Shown here: piece by piece, positions 16,565 through 24,638 of the stretch
Numbering within the stretch: the stretch's first letter is position 1
How the letters are laid out: every line of letters begins with the position of its first letter
Source: Leminorella grimontii ATCC 33999 = DSM 5078
GTDB taxonomy: Bacteria; Pseudomonadota; Gammaproteobacteria; Enterobacterales; Enterobacteriaceae
DNA: 64,000 bases
Reading direction: 5' to 3'
Assembly: GCF_000439085.1 (NCBI RefSeq)
Contig: NZ_AUUA01000001.1
Span: forward strand, 248,001-312,000
Made by a program: the position numbers and the translations under genes
Notes under the pieces: generated by a model
Database searches by the model: none
What the model was told of the DNA's origin: nothing
What the model saw: only the letters and a program-made list of their open reading frames with translations

Positions 16565-19500
16565 ATGATGAGAATTTATCCCAATATTGAAAATGCCCAG
16601 TTACAAAAATGGCATACGGATTTCCTCCAGAACTATAACAATGAGCTGGAAGAGGTGACAAATAAAGCTTTTGACATGTGGAAAAACGTTGAGGCCCAGT
16701 CTTATCGCGGATATCCGAATGATGTGAAGACGCTTCATGAATGGCTGCTGCCTATTTACCATCGACTCAACAATGTCTCCAATGACTCGCAGGAGCGTTG
16801 GTTAGGGCAGATTTTAACGCTGCTAAGTATCTACCATGCCCACACCAGTCAGGATACTAACCAGCGTAAACAAGTTATGGACGAGTTTACTCATATCGCG
16901 GAAGGTATCTATCAGGAAGCCGCAGCGGCAATGAACGACCCAGGCGAATTCGTCATGCGTATGTTTACGCTGCCGATCGGCGCTACGCGCTGGATCGCGG
17001 CTGAGGATCTTACGCCGGTCATTCAGCTGGAAATTTTACAGGAATTATTCACCCATAATCCAACGATTGAAAAAGCCGAGCTCTATTTCTACCGGGCTAT
17101 CGAACTACAAATCGAAATTCAGGAAAGAATATTTGAAGGGCTGCAGTTCCATTGTGCTCAGCAGGAAATGCTCTGGAATGAGGCGAATACGGAAGTGGAG
17201 CGTCTGGTCGCGGCGGCTGGCGCGCAAAGAGATCCCTGGGTTCGTCTCAGAACGCTGGGAAGCCAGATGTTTACGAATCACCCGAATAAATATACCTATC
17301 GGATTCTGCTGGCATTTCTCAACAAACTGAGCGTGGATGACGGTTTTAGCCGGAAAATTAGTGGGTGGGAGGTTGAGGTTGCAGAACTCGCGAATGCGGA
17401 ACAGCGCACGGGGCCAACCTCATTTTTCTCACTGCTGAGCCTGCCCGTTTCGCCGGACATTTACTATGCCGACTATTTGTGGGAGGCGTTTGTGGCTCTG
17501 CTGGTGAGTAACAATGCCCTGTCGCAGGATGCGTACCCAGGCGCCAGACAGCACGATAAATTACTGGCTGCGGTGGAAGGCATCGAAGTGGCGATATTCG
17601 ATTTGGTTCCTTTTATGAATCTGGCCGCTGGGTACATTCAGACGCCCCACCTGCCGGCAAATATTCGTCAGGGTATCGATTTGGCTGCGATGGTGGTCGG
17701 CGAGTTTATTCCCGGCGGCTCTATAGCGGAAGCGTTAAATGAGGTCGGTAAGACAGTAAGCATTCTCGCAAAAGAAGCAAAGGCTCTGGAAGGGACGCTG
17801 GCGACGGAAATCCGAGCGTTGGCGCAAATTCGCAATGAAGCCAAAGCCACAGAGCATATCCCGTTCAGCGGTTACGAGGTGACGCTGAAGAATGTGCGGG
17901 AACTGAAGCCGGTAAATGGCTATAGCGGTATTCATGTGGATAACGCGGGAAACTATTACCTTTTCCAGGACGGGCGATATTATGAAGTGTACTGGCACCC
18001 TGGTCAGGATCGGTTCCAGTTGTTTAATGGAAACGATTTATTTAAACCGCATTTTGCCATGAAGCAGAGTCCACAGGGGCGTTGGCAGTTCCACCCCATG
18101 CTGGCTGAAGAGGTACTGACGGAGGCAAAGAAAACGGCCTCATCGGTCAGCCTGCCGGAAGGATACAGGGTGCTTCCCGAAGGGCCGCTCGATGAGGAAG
18201 TGGGGACCGGGATACTGTTTGATGAGGAGGGAAACTGCTATATCAGCCAGTCGGGCGATCTCTATCCGGTCCTTTTTGACATGGGAAATGATACTTGGCG
18301 GGTTTATTCAACGGAGGGTAAAAATGTTAAATATCAGTACCCGGTTTTTCTGGATGAAGAGGGGATCTGGCAAACGCATACCGATGTGGGCCTTAAGGGC
18401 GGGGGAAAAGATCTTCCATTAACCAAAGAAGAGAGACAGATAGTCATCGATGTGCTACGGGGAAAACAGCAGCGGGGGGAAAAAATTGCTTTCGCTGAGA
18501 TCTCCAGAGAGTTAAGTTATTTTCGTGGTGGTAAGGGGATTCATCGAACAACGATTTCCAGAATTGCGGCAGAAGAAAAGATTATCTCATCATATAAAGT
18601 TGCAGAGGTTGATGAGGAACGGATAAAAACAATGCTGATGAATAAGATGACAAGACAAGAAATTAAAGATGCGTTGGCAAAGGAAAATATATCTGTCGGG
18701 GATTCAAAGATTGCAGCCATAAAATCGACGTTGGAAGTGCCAGGCAAGAAGCGAGCGAAAATAGAATTAACGAGTGAACAAGTCGACCTTATTTTTGAAC
18801 TAAATAGTCAAAAGTTATCAGGACAGGAGATCGCTAGAAGGATGAACGCGGCTTACCCCGGCCTGCGTATATACGGTACTAGAGTTCTTTCTGAATTAAA
18901 GAAGAAAGGATTAAGAACGGCCTATTCATCCGGTGCGGAGCCATTTTCCAGATACCCTCAGGAGGTACAAAATAGGATTGTTGAACTCTATAAAACAAAA
19001 AGCTCAACAGAAATTGCTATGGAATTAAAGCAGAGTGGAATCACTATAAACTCAAGTTCAGTGCTACGTATACTGAATATTAATAAAGTAATTCCTGCAG
19101 AGATCTATAACCGGGGACTTATTCCTAAGGCGGTTGAAGATGCGATAGCACAAAAGCTGACGTTAATGAAAGCGAATAACCAGCCTTTAAAATTTACGCA
19201 AGTCGCTCGTGAGATAACGGCTGAGATGAGGTACGTATCACCGAGGACGGTAAGAGATATTGCCCTACGGAGGGGACTGCTCCCAGGTTACGTGCCTAAG
19301 AACGAGTTGTTTAACCTTATTGAGCGATATCTTGACGCGGAAAATGAGGGTTTCACGCAGGTGGTTACCGACCTGGCGCAGCGTAATATTGAGACGACGG
19401 AAATCGAGTTGAGCCGTAGAACGGTTGAACTGGGCATATCCTCAAACGTGGCGCTGGTTACCCGTGCTCAGGCGAGAAGGATCTTTGATCTGTTCGACGA

Positions 19501-20683
19501 AGCGGAGAAGCAAGGTAATATTACCAAAAAAGTAAAGATAAATAATATTGCCAAAGAAATGAAGATAGCGCAGCGAAGAGTCCAGGATACGCTGAATCAC
19601 TATAATACGGAAACGGGTACGCGCGCCTGGTGGCGGGCTGAACCTCAAATACGTACCGGGATCATTAAGGCGCTGGAAGGCGGAGGACAGACAACAACAC
19701 AGATAGCGAACCATTTTAAAGTGAAAGTAGAAACCGTTCGTGGTATCGCAAACCAGATTCTCTGGGCGCGTAATAAATTGATCGTCGGAAGGCTGGGGCA
19801 GGGCAAGACCGTAGAGGAGGTGGCGAAGACGTTCAATATTGATAAATCGGTGGTGACCAGAGTCGCTCAGGACATGCCGCCAAGCACGCACGATATCCAC
19901 ATAACAAAAGCCGAGCAGGAAGAGGTGTGGACATTACTGAACCAGCGTGGAGAGCAGGCGCTCACCAAGCAGGAAATCGCAGATCAAAAAGGCATATCGC
20001 TCTGGATGGTGGAGAAGATCCAGCATGAAGAGAGTCAACGCGTGCTGAACGCCATTCCCGTGGACACACTGGATTCGGCCATCTTTATGCTCTGCAACGA
20101 TTTGGATCCGGATGATATTATTCATAATCTAAAACTTTCAGCGGAAGAGATGGGCGTGATTGAAAGGGAGAATGCGGCGGGAAATATCGCTATCAAGCCG
20201 CCACTACCGGGGGCGCTTGCGCCCGTTATCACGGTTATCCCTGAGCTGACCGAAGAATTAAAAATCAAAGCGCTGGCTTTGCTGGCACAAGGGGAGTCGC
20301 TTGAAAATGTGGCTAATAAGCTGGGGAAGGATGTTCGTTCGGTAGAGCGTATGTTTGAGAATGTTGGTGCACTGCCGTTGCTAGAGGTAGACGATATAGA
20401 AAGCCTGGATATCCCTGCAAAAAGACCCCGCACCGAAGAGCCGGTATCACCCGAGACACCTGAAAGACCCGCATCGCCAGAGGAGGAGCCTCACTATTTC
20501 AAGATGGATGATTTGTCACAAGCAGAGAAAGACGACATAGTTGAGCGCTACAGATATGGAGAGACACTGACAAAGCTTGCAGAAGACAATCATGTTGAAA
20601 AAGAAGATTTGCGGAGTTTTCTAGCAATTGCGCTGGAAAAACAATTTATCGCAGAGGAGTTTAAAGATTCTATAGGGTGGTAA
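16565..20683 (+). CDS. Giant protein with a C-terminal array of helix-turn-helix modules
   Basis: A 1372-residue protein of unknown function with no signal peptide. Residues 1-430 are largely helical, with a hydrophobic stretch at about 340-400 (FDLVPFMNLAAGY to GEFIPGGSIAEAL) like those between domains of large toxins. Residues 435-605 hold two beta units (GIHVDNAGNYYLFQDGRYYE and GILFDEEGNCYISQSGDLYP). From about 617 to 1360, about thirteen degenerate 35-50-residue HTH-like modules follow (for example EIARRMNAAYPGLRIYGTRV, EVAKTFNIDKSVVTRVAQDM). Basic motifs KKRAK (728-732) and PAKRPRT (1284-1290) resemble nuclear localisation signals. AAGGAAG precedes the tandem ATG. I infer a DNA-binding effector or toxin, but this is a hypothesis. 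Confidence 0.75.
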   Translation: MMRIYPNIENAQLQKWHTDFLQNYNNELEEVTNKAFDMWKNVEAQSYRGYPNDVKTLHEWLLPIYHRLNNVSNDSQERWLGQILTLLSIYHAHTSQDTNQRKQVMDEFTHIAEGIYQEAAAAMNDPGEFVMRMFTLPIGATRWIAAEDLTPVIQLEILQELFTHNPTIEKAELYFYRAIELQIEIQERIFEGLQFHCAQQEMLWNEANTEVERLVAAAGAQRDPWVRLRTLGSQMFTNHPNKYTYRILLAFLNKLSVDDGFSRKISGWEVEVAELANAEQRTGPTSFFSLLSLPVSPDIYYADYLWEAFVALLVSNNALSQDAYPGARQHDKLLAAVEGIEVAIFDLVPFMNLAAGYIQTPHLPANIRQGIDLAAMVVGEFIPGGSIAEALNEVGKTVSILAKEAKALEGTLATEIRALAQIRNEAKATEHIPFSGYEVTLKNVRELKPVNGYSGIHVDNAGNYYLFQDGRYYEVYWHPGQDRFQLFNGNDLFKPHFAMKQSPQGRWQFHPMLAEEVLTEAKKTASSVSLPEGYRVLPEGPLDEEVGTGILFDEEGNCYISQSGDLYPVLFDMGNDTWRVYSTEGKNVKYQYPVFLDEEGIWQTHTDVGLKGGGKDLPLTKEERQIVIDVLRGKQQRGEKIAFAEISRELSYFRGGKGIHRTTISRIAAEEKIISSYKVAEVDEERIKTMLMNKMTRQEIKDALAKENISVGDSKIAAIKSTLEVPGKKRAKIELTSEQVDLIFELNSQKLSGQEIARRMNAAYPGLRIYGTRVLSELKKKGLRTAYSSGAEPFSRYPQEVQNRIVELYKTKSSTEIAMELKQSGITINSSSVLRILNINKVIPAEIYNRGLIPKAVEDAIAQKLTLMKANNQPLKFTQVAREITAEMRYVSPRTVRDIALRRGLLPGYVPKNELFNLIERYLDAENEGFTQVVTDLAQRNIETTEIELSRRTVELGISSNVALVTRAQARRIFDLFDEAEKQGNITKKVKINNIAKEMKIAQRRVQDTLNHYNTETGTRAWWRAEPQIRTGIIKALEGGGQTTTQIANHFKVKVETVRGIANQILWARNKLIVGRLGQGKTVEEVAKTFNIDKSVVTRVAQDMPPSTHDIHITKAEQEEVWTLLNQRGEQALTKQEIADQKGISLWMVEKIQHEESQRVLNAIPVDTLDSAIFMLCNDLDPDDIIHNLKLSAEEMGVIERENAAGNIAIKPPLPGALAPVITVIPELTEELKIKALALLAQGESLENVANKLGKDVRSVERMFENVGALPLLEVDDIESLDIPAKRPRTEEPVSPETPERPASPEEEPHYFKMDDLSQAEKDDIVERYRYGETLTKLAEDNHVEKEDLRSFLAIALEKQFIAEEFKDSIGW

Positions 20684-20717
20684 ATAGACGCCAATAAGAT
20701 GTATTTTTTCTTCTGAA

Positions 20718-20743
20718 GGAATTCGCCCTTATGGGCGAATTCC
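20718..20743. terminator. Perfect hairpin after the giant gene
   Basis: GGAATTCGCCC (20718-20728), loop TTAT, GGGCGAATTCC (20733-20743): an 11-bp perfect stem 35 bases past the stop codon. No U-run follows on the plus strand, so it may protect the 3' end rather than terminate efficiently. Confidence 0.5.
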
Positions 20744-20822
20744 CGAAAAGAGTTGACCCGCATATGAATATTTTTTGATAGAACAAATCAAAATCAGACA
20801 ATTACACAAATTTATGTAAATA

Positions 20823-20857
20823 AAACCGCATACTAACGAGCCTGCGGTTTGGTTGTT
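20823..20857 (+). terminator. Second hairpin after the giant gene
   Basis: AAACCGCA (20823-20830) pairs with TGCGGTTT (20843-20850) around a 12-base loop and is followed by GGTTGTT. This is a plausible terminator for the giant gene's transcript, about 140 bases past its stop. Confidence 0.5.
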
Positions 20858-21428
20858 CATCATGTTAGCTCATTAATACTAATGCCAAAATACTTAAATC
20901 TGTACAGACCACAAGCAATGTCGACAAGTAAGTTGTAAACCATTCTGTTGTTTGCTCTGAAAAGGTTAAGAACATATTGCTTTCATGTACTGAGATAGCT
21001 ATTTTTCTGTTTAACATCAACAGAGAATGACTTTTTCTCTCCCTTTATGTGTGATTTGCTTTATTGAGATGTTTTCCTTGTCTACAGTTAAGTATTATTA
21101 TTTTTTTGACTGGTATAAACTGTATTTATTGGTGATTGTATAACAAATTGAAATTAATGTTTAAAAAGGGTTTGTGAGAAAACTAGCAATCCTTTCTTGA
21201 AGTATATGGCCGCTTAACGAAGCGTTTGTTTCCAAATTATTGTTAATAGCAATTGTATTACTATAAAAATGCTATCTTATTCTTTGTACTGGGTCGCAAT
21301 TTTGCTTGCAAAATGACTAAAACAGGAATTATTTTTTGATTATATTAGTCAGTTAGCTATTATCAAATGATGTATTTTTGTGAATGGGAATATTTTGATT
21401 TTTATTACATTGGAATGTGAGGGGAGTA
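20858..21428. other. AT-rich intergenic region upstream of the LysR gene
   Basis: I see no gene in these 571 bases. The sequence is very AT-rich and contains many TATAAT-like stretches, so individual promoters cannot be singled out. It must contain the promoter of the LysR-type gene. Confidence 0.5.
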
Positions 21429-22298
21429 ATGAATACTTTTATTAATAAACGATTGCAATATTTCATGATGGCTATGGAAACACAATGTTTAAATAAGGCT
21501 GCGGAACAGTTATGTATTACACGCTCCCCACTAGGAAAATCACTGAGTGATTTAGAAAGTATTTTGTCTGAAAGGCTATTTATAAGAAAGTATAATAAGC
21601 TTGAGCCCACGGAGATAGCTTTTAAAATTCACAAGAGGCTTCTTCCAATTTACCATGAGTTATTGTCATTAGAGAATGATCTTAATCCAAGGAAACGCGG
21701 TAAGAAATTTCATATAATATTTGATCTCTCTGTTCCACATCTTATGGTATGCAACTTCATCAAGCAATTTGACATAGCGAATTTTTCTGTTACATATCAC
21801 TATGTCTATGTTGCAGCTAAGGAATTTGAGTTTTTATTGGCAAATAAACACACTATCCTTATTTCTTATCGCTCTCACGTCCCCATACCTCATATTAAAA
21901 AAATAACTCTTGAACAAGAAAGCGTTGTAATATGTTGTCCTGGAAATATCCATGAAAATGACTTTTCTAGTCGCGAGGTGATGAACAATATTCCAATTCT
22001 GATTAGGAAGAAAAGTAATGGTGGAGATGAGCTTAAAGGGATGTTAAGCAACGTAATTGGTAAAACGTATCCCTGTTTCAGAATTGAGGATGTTGATGAG
22101 GATATGACGTCAATGCTGCTTAGTGTGATAAATGGTAAAGCTATGCTTATCATGCCAGAACGTATTGCTGGTCTATTCAATATAAAGCATATCAATAAGT
22201 ATGAGTTTGCCGATCTCAAAGTTAGCTTGTCAATACACTATAACAATGCTATTGGCGATAAAGAAATGAGAGAAGTTATAGGTATGTTTGAACGCTAG
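21429..22298 (+). CDS. LysR-family transcriptional regulator
   Basis: A 289-residue protein. The N-terminal winged HTH (residues about 5-60: KAAEQLCITRSPLGKSLSDL then LSERLFIR) follows the LysR pattern. The effector domain (about 90-289) is divergent, AT-rich and lysine-rich. AGGGGAG at 21419-21426 selects ATG 21429; a GTG at 21417 is rejected. It lies between the giant HTH-array gene and the tape-measure-like gene, in the same orientation. LysR-type regulators also sit at the head of insecticidal Tc pathogenicity islands in Yersinia, so I infer it controls this island. Confidence 0.8.
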   Translation: MNTFINKRLQYFMMAMETQCLNKAAEQLCITRSPLGKSLSDLESILSERLFIRKYNKLEPTEIAFKIHKRLLPIYHELLSLENDLNPRKRGKKFHIIFDLSVPHLMVCNFIKQFDIANFSVTYHYVYVAAKEFEFLLANKHTILISYRSHVPIPHIKKITLEQESVVICCPGNIHENDFSSREVMNNIPILIRKKSNGGDELKGMLSNVIGKTYPCFRIEDVDEDMTSMLLSVINGKAMLIMPERIAGLFNIKHINKYEFADLKVSLSIHYNNAIGDKEMREVIGMFER

Positions 22299-22310
22299 CT
22301 TTTGCTAAAG

Positions 22311-22345
22311 CAATCTTGTTGAATTGCTTGCTTCACAAGATTGCC
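22311..22345 (+). terminator. Hairpin after the LysR gene
   Basis: GCAATCTTGT (22311-22320) is fully complementary to ACAAGATTGC (22336-22345) with a 15-base loop, 13 bases past the LysR stop. ATCTATTTCT follows. This is a possible terminator separating the regulator from the next gene. Confidence 0.45.
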
Positions 22346-22511
22346 ATCTATTTCTATAGGCAGTAGGAAACCTCATTCTCATGAGATTAAGCTGTCGAAT
22401 CATACCATGAAGTTCAGGTGGATATTATATATTGATGTGAATTATTAAGATTTAATTAACTTAATTAAAGCATCAAAATAATAGCATTCAATACTTATCG
22501 CTGAGGGAAAT

Positions 22512-23357
22512 ATGGATAATAAAATTCATCGTTGCAATATGATAATGGAAATATTTAATTATGAACATCATAAAATTATGACTCAACATGACTCTTTTTC
22601 TCGCTTGTCGTTAAAATATGGCTGTGAAAATATTATACGGGAGGTTGTCGGTGATAATGATGTAGATATTAATATTGGCGCTATCAATATCTGTCTCGAC
22701 GATTTTTCATACGGCACGTTTGAATTTCAGTTTCGCTCGCGATTTATTGAAACTTTTCGGAAACAGTTAACTGAGCGCTATTTTGAACAGGGAAACATTA
22801 AGCGAAACAAGGTAAGCCAAACAACGCTTAGCAATTCGGAACAGGTATTTTCCCGCTATCTGCACAGCGGTTGTTGGCCTTATGCCGATAAATGGCAACT
22901 GGATCCCGCAAGCTGGCTGGCGGAACAGCTGATGACTGCTCAGGAGACGTGGTATCCCTTTGTAATGAGCGCATGTTTGCAGGTGCTACCACGCTATCGT
23001 CTGTCGCTGCTGTTTGAACAGAATTACGTTCTGCGGCACTGCTACGCATGGCCGAAGTCTGAGGCAAATATGCTACTGTATGCGCTGCGCTATTTTCAGC
23101 GTCATCCACATTTACAGGCTAATTACCTGTTGGGCCCCGTAGAGAAACTGCCGCTTTTTGACTGCGCTCAGGCTGAAACAAAGCAGCTGCTGACGCCGCT
23201 GCTGGTCGGTGGCCCTTCGATATCGGCTACGGCTTCATCCGCTTTGAGCCTGTGGATAAGCGCGCTGCTTCAACAAAAAGCGGTGCGGAAGCTGGCTGAT
23301 TGGGTGCATAGCGATAAGGCCGGAGATCTAACTCAACTGTCTTCACAAAATAAGTAG
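22512..23357 (+). CDS. Possible contractile-injection-system tape-measure-like protein
   Basis: A 281-residue cytoplasmic protein. The pattern VDINIGAINICLDDF, then a helix FEFQFRSRFIETFRKQLTERY, then VFSRYLHSGCWPYA recalls the N-terminal part of the 'CIS tape measure' family (PF19268). That family has a short beta pair with alternating Leu/Ile and Asp/Gly, a long amphipathic helix and a 'fLrtGxlPW' motif. Known members are much longer and lie in injection-system clusters; no sheath, tube or baseplate gene is visible here. It could be a truncated relic or a related assembly factor. The first 60 codons are AT-rich, while the rest has more normal composition, suggesting a composite origin. The family call is tentative. 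Confidence 0.4.
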   Translation: MDNKIHRCNMIMEIFNYEHHKIMTQHDSFSRLSLKYGCENIIREVVGDNDVDINIGAINICLDDFSYGTFEFQFRSRFIETFRKQLTERYFEQGNIKRNKVSQTTLSNSEQVFSRYLHSGCWPYADKWQLDPASWLAEQLMTAQETWYPFVMSACLQVLPRYRLSLLFEQNYVLRHCYAWPKSEANMLLYALRYFQRHPHLQANYLLGPVEKLPLFDCAQAETKQLLTPLLVGGPSISATASSALSLWISALLQQKAVRKLADWVHSDKAGDLTQLSSQNK

Positions 23358-24031
23358 ACTTTTGTGAACTAACAAAGCGAATTGAAGTTACGAGAACAAA
23401 TATTTGCAATATTATTTTTGCTTCCCTGCTGGATGTGGAAGGCGAAAGGATGTGAAAAGTAATGGCAATGCATATCGAGCGGGCCATTCAGCTGAAGTTA
23501 GCTAATGTTGGGCGAATAAAATAGTGCAGTTGATCTTGCTTCTTTAGATGGAAATAACCTTAATGCTAATTAGTAATTGTACTATGCCTTAAGTTAGTCC
23601 ATTGATGCTGAAAGCGTCGCAGTTATTTTCCTGCTTTTTCGTTTGTTGTGCGGAATTTTAAACGCTACGCTGGAATCGTTGATGGCAGCGAGCGGCTGTT
23701 TTCTTCATCGTCAGAAATATATATGCAGGAAGTTATTACAAGCGTTAGAAAAAACATTTTGATATCCAAGAGTAAACAAATCCAAAATTTATGTAAACCG
23801 GATATATAAATAGAAGGTTATTACTGATAAATATGAATTATGACTTTTTTGGGCGCAGCATATGGTTTTAATTGAACACAATATTATGTGGAAATTGTGT
23901 TAGGTTTGTTTTTTAAATTGAAGAGCAGGTTATTGATGAGCGGTTTTATTAAGTTGTAGCTAAGAATTCTATTCTGGAGCTTAGCTGCTTTCTGATTCGA
24001 GCGAATAAAGGTGAATCAAGCGGAGGAGTAA
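23358..24031. other. Intergenic region with an IclR relic and no intact gene
   Basis: These 674 bases lack a supported ORF. They contain a decayed IclR fragment (entered separately), AT-rich sequence from about 23740, and the AGGAG ribosome-binding site of the endopeptidase gene at the right end. Confidence 0.5.
23639..23691 (-). pseudogene. Decayed fragment of an IclR-family gene (3' end)
   Basis: Read on the minus strand this gives AAINDSSVAFKIPHNKRK, matching AAISVSGVAFQIPDDKRE near the end of the intact IclR protein encoded at 24639-25394. The nucleotide match is also direct (GGAATTT, AACGC, ACGC, GGAA, GATGGC in register). No start, stop or remaining domain is left. It is either a relic of a duplicated IclR gene or a repeat generated when the endopeptidase cassette was inserted. 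Confidence 0.65.
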
Positions 24032-24421
24032 ATGAACGGTTTCAAATTCAGCAATCGAAGCGAGCGTAATATGAGCGGCGTACACCCTGATTTGGTCAAG
24101 GTAGCCCGGAGAGCGTTGGAACTATCCCCGGTTGATTTCGCCATTACCGAAGGGGTACGCAGCATCGAACGCCAAAAGCAATTAGTCGCAGCCGGCAAGA
24201 GCCAGACATCAAATAGTCGCCATTTAACGGGTCATGCGGTCGACGTATTTGCCTATCCAACGTCAGCCGGATCCTGGGAGTGGAAATACTACGTGCAAAT
24301 TGCCAATGCGTTTAAGGCGGCGGCGAATGAATTAAGGATCGTTATTGAATGGGGCGGTGACTGGAAGTCGTTAAAAGACGGGCCTCATTACCAGTTGCCT
24401 TGGTCTGAGTACCCTAAATAA
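24032..24421 (+). CDS. M15-family L-alanyl-D-glutamate endopeptidase (phage-lysis type)
   Basis: A 129-residue soluble peptidoglycan peptidase. Zinc-site motifs are SRHLTGHAVDVF (H64, D71) and GPHYQLP (H119), with EWGGDW before the last histidine, as in T5-type endolysins and ChiX. No signal peptide is present, so it would need a holin or similar route to reach the wall. AGGAG before ATG 24032 is strong. Peptidases of this type serve type 10 secretion in Serratia and are found in Tc toxin islands of Yersinia. Its position after the giant protein and the LysR gene suggests a role in cargo release, but a plain prophage remnant is possible. Confidence 0.85.
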   Translation: MNGFKFSNRSERNMSGVHPDLVKVARRALELSPVDFAITEGVRSIERQKQLVAAGKSQTSNSRHLTGHAVDVFAYPTSAGSWEWKYYVQIANAFKAAANELRIVIEWGGDWKSLKDGPHYQLPWSEYPK

Positions 24422-24423
24422 CG

Positions 24424-24532
24424 CGCTTCATCATCGGTGGTTTAGCGATGGCCGTGGCGGTGTATTAACTCGATGAACAGGGCTGCATGCCATGAAGCAG
24501 AAAGAGTCAATAAGAAAGCCCGCGATCTGTAG
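24424..24532 (+). pseudogene. Possible remnant of a spanin/lysis gene
   Basis: Directly after the endopeptidase, one frame reads RFIIGGLAMAVAVY-stop-LDEQGCMP, a hydrophobic segment interrupted by TAA. Another frame then reads AACHEAERVNKKARDL-stop, a charged helix. A membrane anchor followed by a charged helix is the layout of an i-spanin, which normally follows the endolysin. The frames are broken and similarity is only architectural. Confidence 0.3.
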
Positions 24533-24551
24533 AAGGAGGAGAAGGCTTTCT
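24513..24551 (+). terminator. Possible terminator of the lysis cassette
   Basis: AGAAAGCC (24513-24520) pairs with GGCTTTCT (24544-24551) and is followed by TTAG. The 23-base loop is long, so the call is weak. A separate GCCCCC/GGGGGC hairpin lies at 24593-24610. Confidence 0.3.
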
Positions 24552-24638
24552 TTAGTTATGGGTGATGAGGGACTGCGCCTGTGTTAGATCCCGCCCCCAA
24601 GAGGGGGGGCTATATTTGCATCGAAAGTTGCAACTCCT

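Noticed and set aside
16565-20683. The giant protein as a TAL effector homologue.
   Set aside because: There is no 34-residue repeat with paired variable residues; module length varies from about 35 to 50 and the motif is HTH-like.
20718-20743. GGAATTCGCCC-TTAT-GGGCGAATTCC resembles the flanks of TA-cloning vector inserts.
   Set aside because: The two arms are only four bases apart, there is no vector sequence around them, and the position just after a stop codon fits a natural hairpin.
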